Assembly: GCA_003049465.1 (NCBI GenBank)
Contig: PYSS01000024.1
Coordinates: 298,827 to 362,826, forward strand
Source: Magnaporthiopsis rhizophila
Taxonomy: Eukaryota > Ascomycota > Sordariomycetes > Magnaporthales > Magnaporthaceae
Length of the DNA stretch: 64,000 nt
Direction of reading: 5' to 3'
Shown: piece by piece, positions 62,201 through 64,000 of the stretch
How positions within the stretch are numbered: the stretch's first letter is position 1
Layout of the letters: each line of letters begins with the position of its first letter
Position numbers and translations under genes: made by a program
The notes under the pieces: generated by a model
Databases searched by the model: none
What the model was told of the DNA's origin: nothing
Seen by the model: the letters and a program-made list of their open reading frames with translations, nothing else

Positions 62201-64000
62201 TGTGGTGACGCAAAGTTCAAGAGAAGAATAGCATAACAGATCGTCGAAACGGTGAGATTTGATCAGTGTGAGCTAAGCTCCCAAGCGAGCCCGATTCTCT
62301 ATATACTGGTGTGTTGGATTTAGCGCCCCTTTCATGCCGCACATGCATTGCCAGGCCTGCTCCCTCTCTCCCCAGACCGGGGAGACGCGGCGCCTTCACG
62401 AACGGGGGAGGCATGATCGGCATGGCTTCGATGGATACCGCGGCAGACTGATGGTCTTGTGTTTCTTGGAAACCGTCGCAAGATTTGTCTTTGCCTTTTT
62501 GCACGAAGGATAAGGCATCCCTGGAACCTAATAATTTTTCCTGACGCGCATGTGCTGCCGAACCGGAACAGCTTCTGTAAGCCACCGCCGTCGTTGCCTT
62601 TTACTTTTGCACAGGATCCGCGTCATTTCTTCATCTTGGCGGCGGCGATGCGAAGCAGGGAAAGCCAAGGCAAGGCAGACGGAGGGGGAGCCAGGGAGGG
62701 AAGCTATTCGATCCAAGCCGGCATTAAGCGTCGGGGGAACTACGGCCACCGCGACGCCCGACGTTAAGTAAAGTGGCGCGGACTCGGGGGGTTTCGCCAG
62801 CATCGATCGCAAACTCGGGCGAGCAATGAGATCTGACGACCCGCACTTTGATATACTTGAGGCAGTTGGGTTTATTGGCCGGCCTCGGCTCGAGCTCACC
62901 TGCGGGGCGCCATGCCGGCAGGGGTGGTCCCGGATGCCAGCCCGGACATTGGCCAAAGTTGAGCTGCCACACCGGACGGGTTTGCAAGGAACCTTCCGTC
63001 TTGGCCCATGGCCGGGATGGTCTTGGTCTGCAGATCCCGGTTCTCGGGGGAGGGTGAATCTGGTAGCCGCCCCGAGCAAATCCGCGATTGCCAAGTGAGC
63101 TGATCCATGCCAGAGAAGCATAAGAAGCGAAGTGTGCTAAACGCCTTCGATGGCTTGGCGGCGATGACACGGGGCAATCGAGGGTTTCAAGCAAGATCCC
63201 ATGCCGGAGCCTCGCGATAATTTGACCGAAGCAGAACAGCAGCGATCTTTCCACGCCGCCCTGTAGCAGGTCGACCTCGATGTCTCCTTCCAGCCATGCA
63301 TGGCCACCAGACGCCGGCCCACCGCAGGCAAATGGGGCCATCAGTCCAAGAGTGCTTATGCTTGCCGTCTACCTGATCACCACTGTTCTCTGTAATTGGG
63401 TGGTGACGGACGGCCTTTCTGAGGCGCCTCTACGACTCGATGTGCTGGTCCTTTATATCAGACCACAAGTCCAGACGGAAATCGGAATTACCAGGCCACC
63501 GAGTTGGGGATCCCCAACTATAGCAACAGCCGGCTATGATCAGCCCAAAGTTTCGGGGTGAACTTGCATCTCATGTGCAGCCTCCGCCTCTATAACCAGT
63601 CGAACTTTGGCGTTGCTTTTCACTTCAACGTGTTCTTACCACATTAAATTACTATCAAGTTGTATAGTAATTAATTACAAGCTAAACGCACCCGCTGTTA
63701 AACTATCGCCGCGAGCGGCAACGTCTTCGAACGCTTCTGCCACCACCGAAAAGAACAAAAAGAATTAAACGGGAAAATTAACGATAAAAACCTCACTGTC
63801 GCTCGGGGCGACAGCTACGAAACATCCGACTCGGAAGATTTACTCCGCCACGGCGTTAACCCCTGACGGGGCTCAACCTAGGTCCCAAGCGGCCATGGCA
63901 ACGGAGCACAGTTAGGGTCCCGGTGTCGACTGGACCCATCCTACATAACCGCTACACCAACTTGGCCTCCTTGGGGTTCGATGCCTACGAAGAGCAGGGG
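62201..64000. other. Intergenic region to the window end
   Basis: About 1.8 kb. The first 150 bases are the promoter side of the MFS gene. 63590-63780 is AT-rich. Near the end the minus strand has a tRNA-like A-box phrase (TTGGTGTAGCGGTTA) without a matching B-box. No gene recognised; any feature here may continue beyond the window. Confidence 0.4.

Noticed and set aside
63890..64000. A possible tRNA or SINE near the window end (A-box-like phrase on the minus strand)
   Set aside because: No B-box (GGTTCRA) and no cloverleaf could be built in the visible sequence.

Overview
The window looks like chromosomal DNA of a filamentous ascomycete, most likely a Sordariomycete. Genes are split by short GT-AG introns (59-145 bases) with fungal-type branch sites. 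Coding DNA is GC-rich. The families seen are typical of such fungi: a Goodbye/NACHT NLR, a siderophore MFS transporter, a DUF4360-like secreted protein, F-box expansions and a fungal AAA ATPase. No rRNA and no intact transposon was recognised. Species was not determined. Exon joins were read by eye from splice signals and frame.

Layout. 1-5 kb: a conserved membrane protein of unknown function, an AT-rich block, and a membrane-anchored paraoxonase-like protein. 7-12.1 kb: a small cysteine-rich secreted protein, a broken fragment of the splicing helicase BRR2, and a DUF4360-like secreted protein. 13-19 kb: two fungal proteins of unknown function and a glutathione S-transferase. 19.7-22.6 kb: a 949-residue AAA ATPase whose N-terminus copies the histone H3 tail. 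22.6-26 kb: repeats, an assembly join marked by one N, and a broken reading frame. 26.6-30.9 kb: a four-carbon acid sugar kinase-like gene and a dead MFS sugar transporter. 31.9-36.7 kb: a 1579-residue NLR. 37.5-39.5 kb: a tandem-repeat array in front of a small zinc-finger-like gene. 40-47.5 kb: a decay zone with a reading frame split by one TAG, a fragment of a splicing RRM protein, an F-box gene with two nonsense codons, GC-rich palindromic repeats, and one intact orphan gene. 49.9-64 kb: a small secreted protein, a siderophore transporter with an iron-GATA consensus site upstream, three small membrane proteins, an intron-containing tRNA-Leu(CAG), a Cdc25/Ych1-type rhodanese phosphatase, and a DHA1-type MFS transporter with a very long N-terminal extension.

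How the genes fit together. This is not an operon or an obvious biosynthetic cluster. It is a mix of housekeeping-type genes, self/non-self or stress genes (NLR, AAA ATPase, F-box) and transport or detoxification genes (paraoxonase-like, GST, MFS), interspersed with gene fragments and repeats. The most unusual item is the AAA ATPase: after removal of Met1 its first eight residues would be identical to histone H3 residues 1-8, including Lys4.
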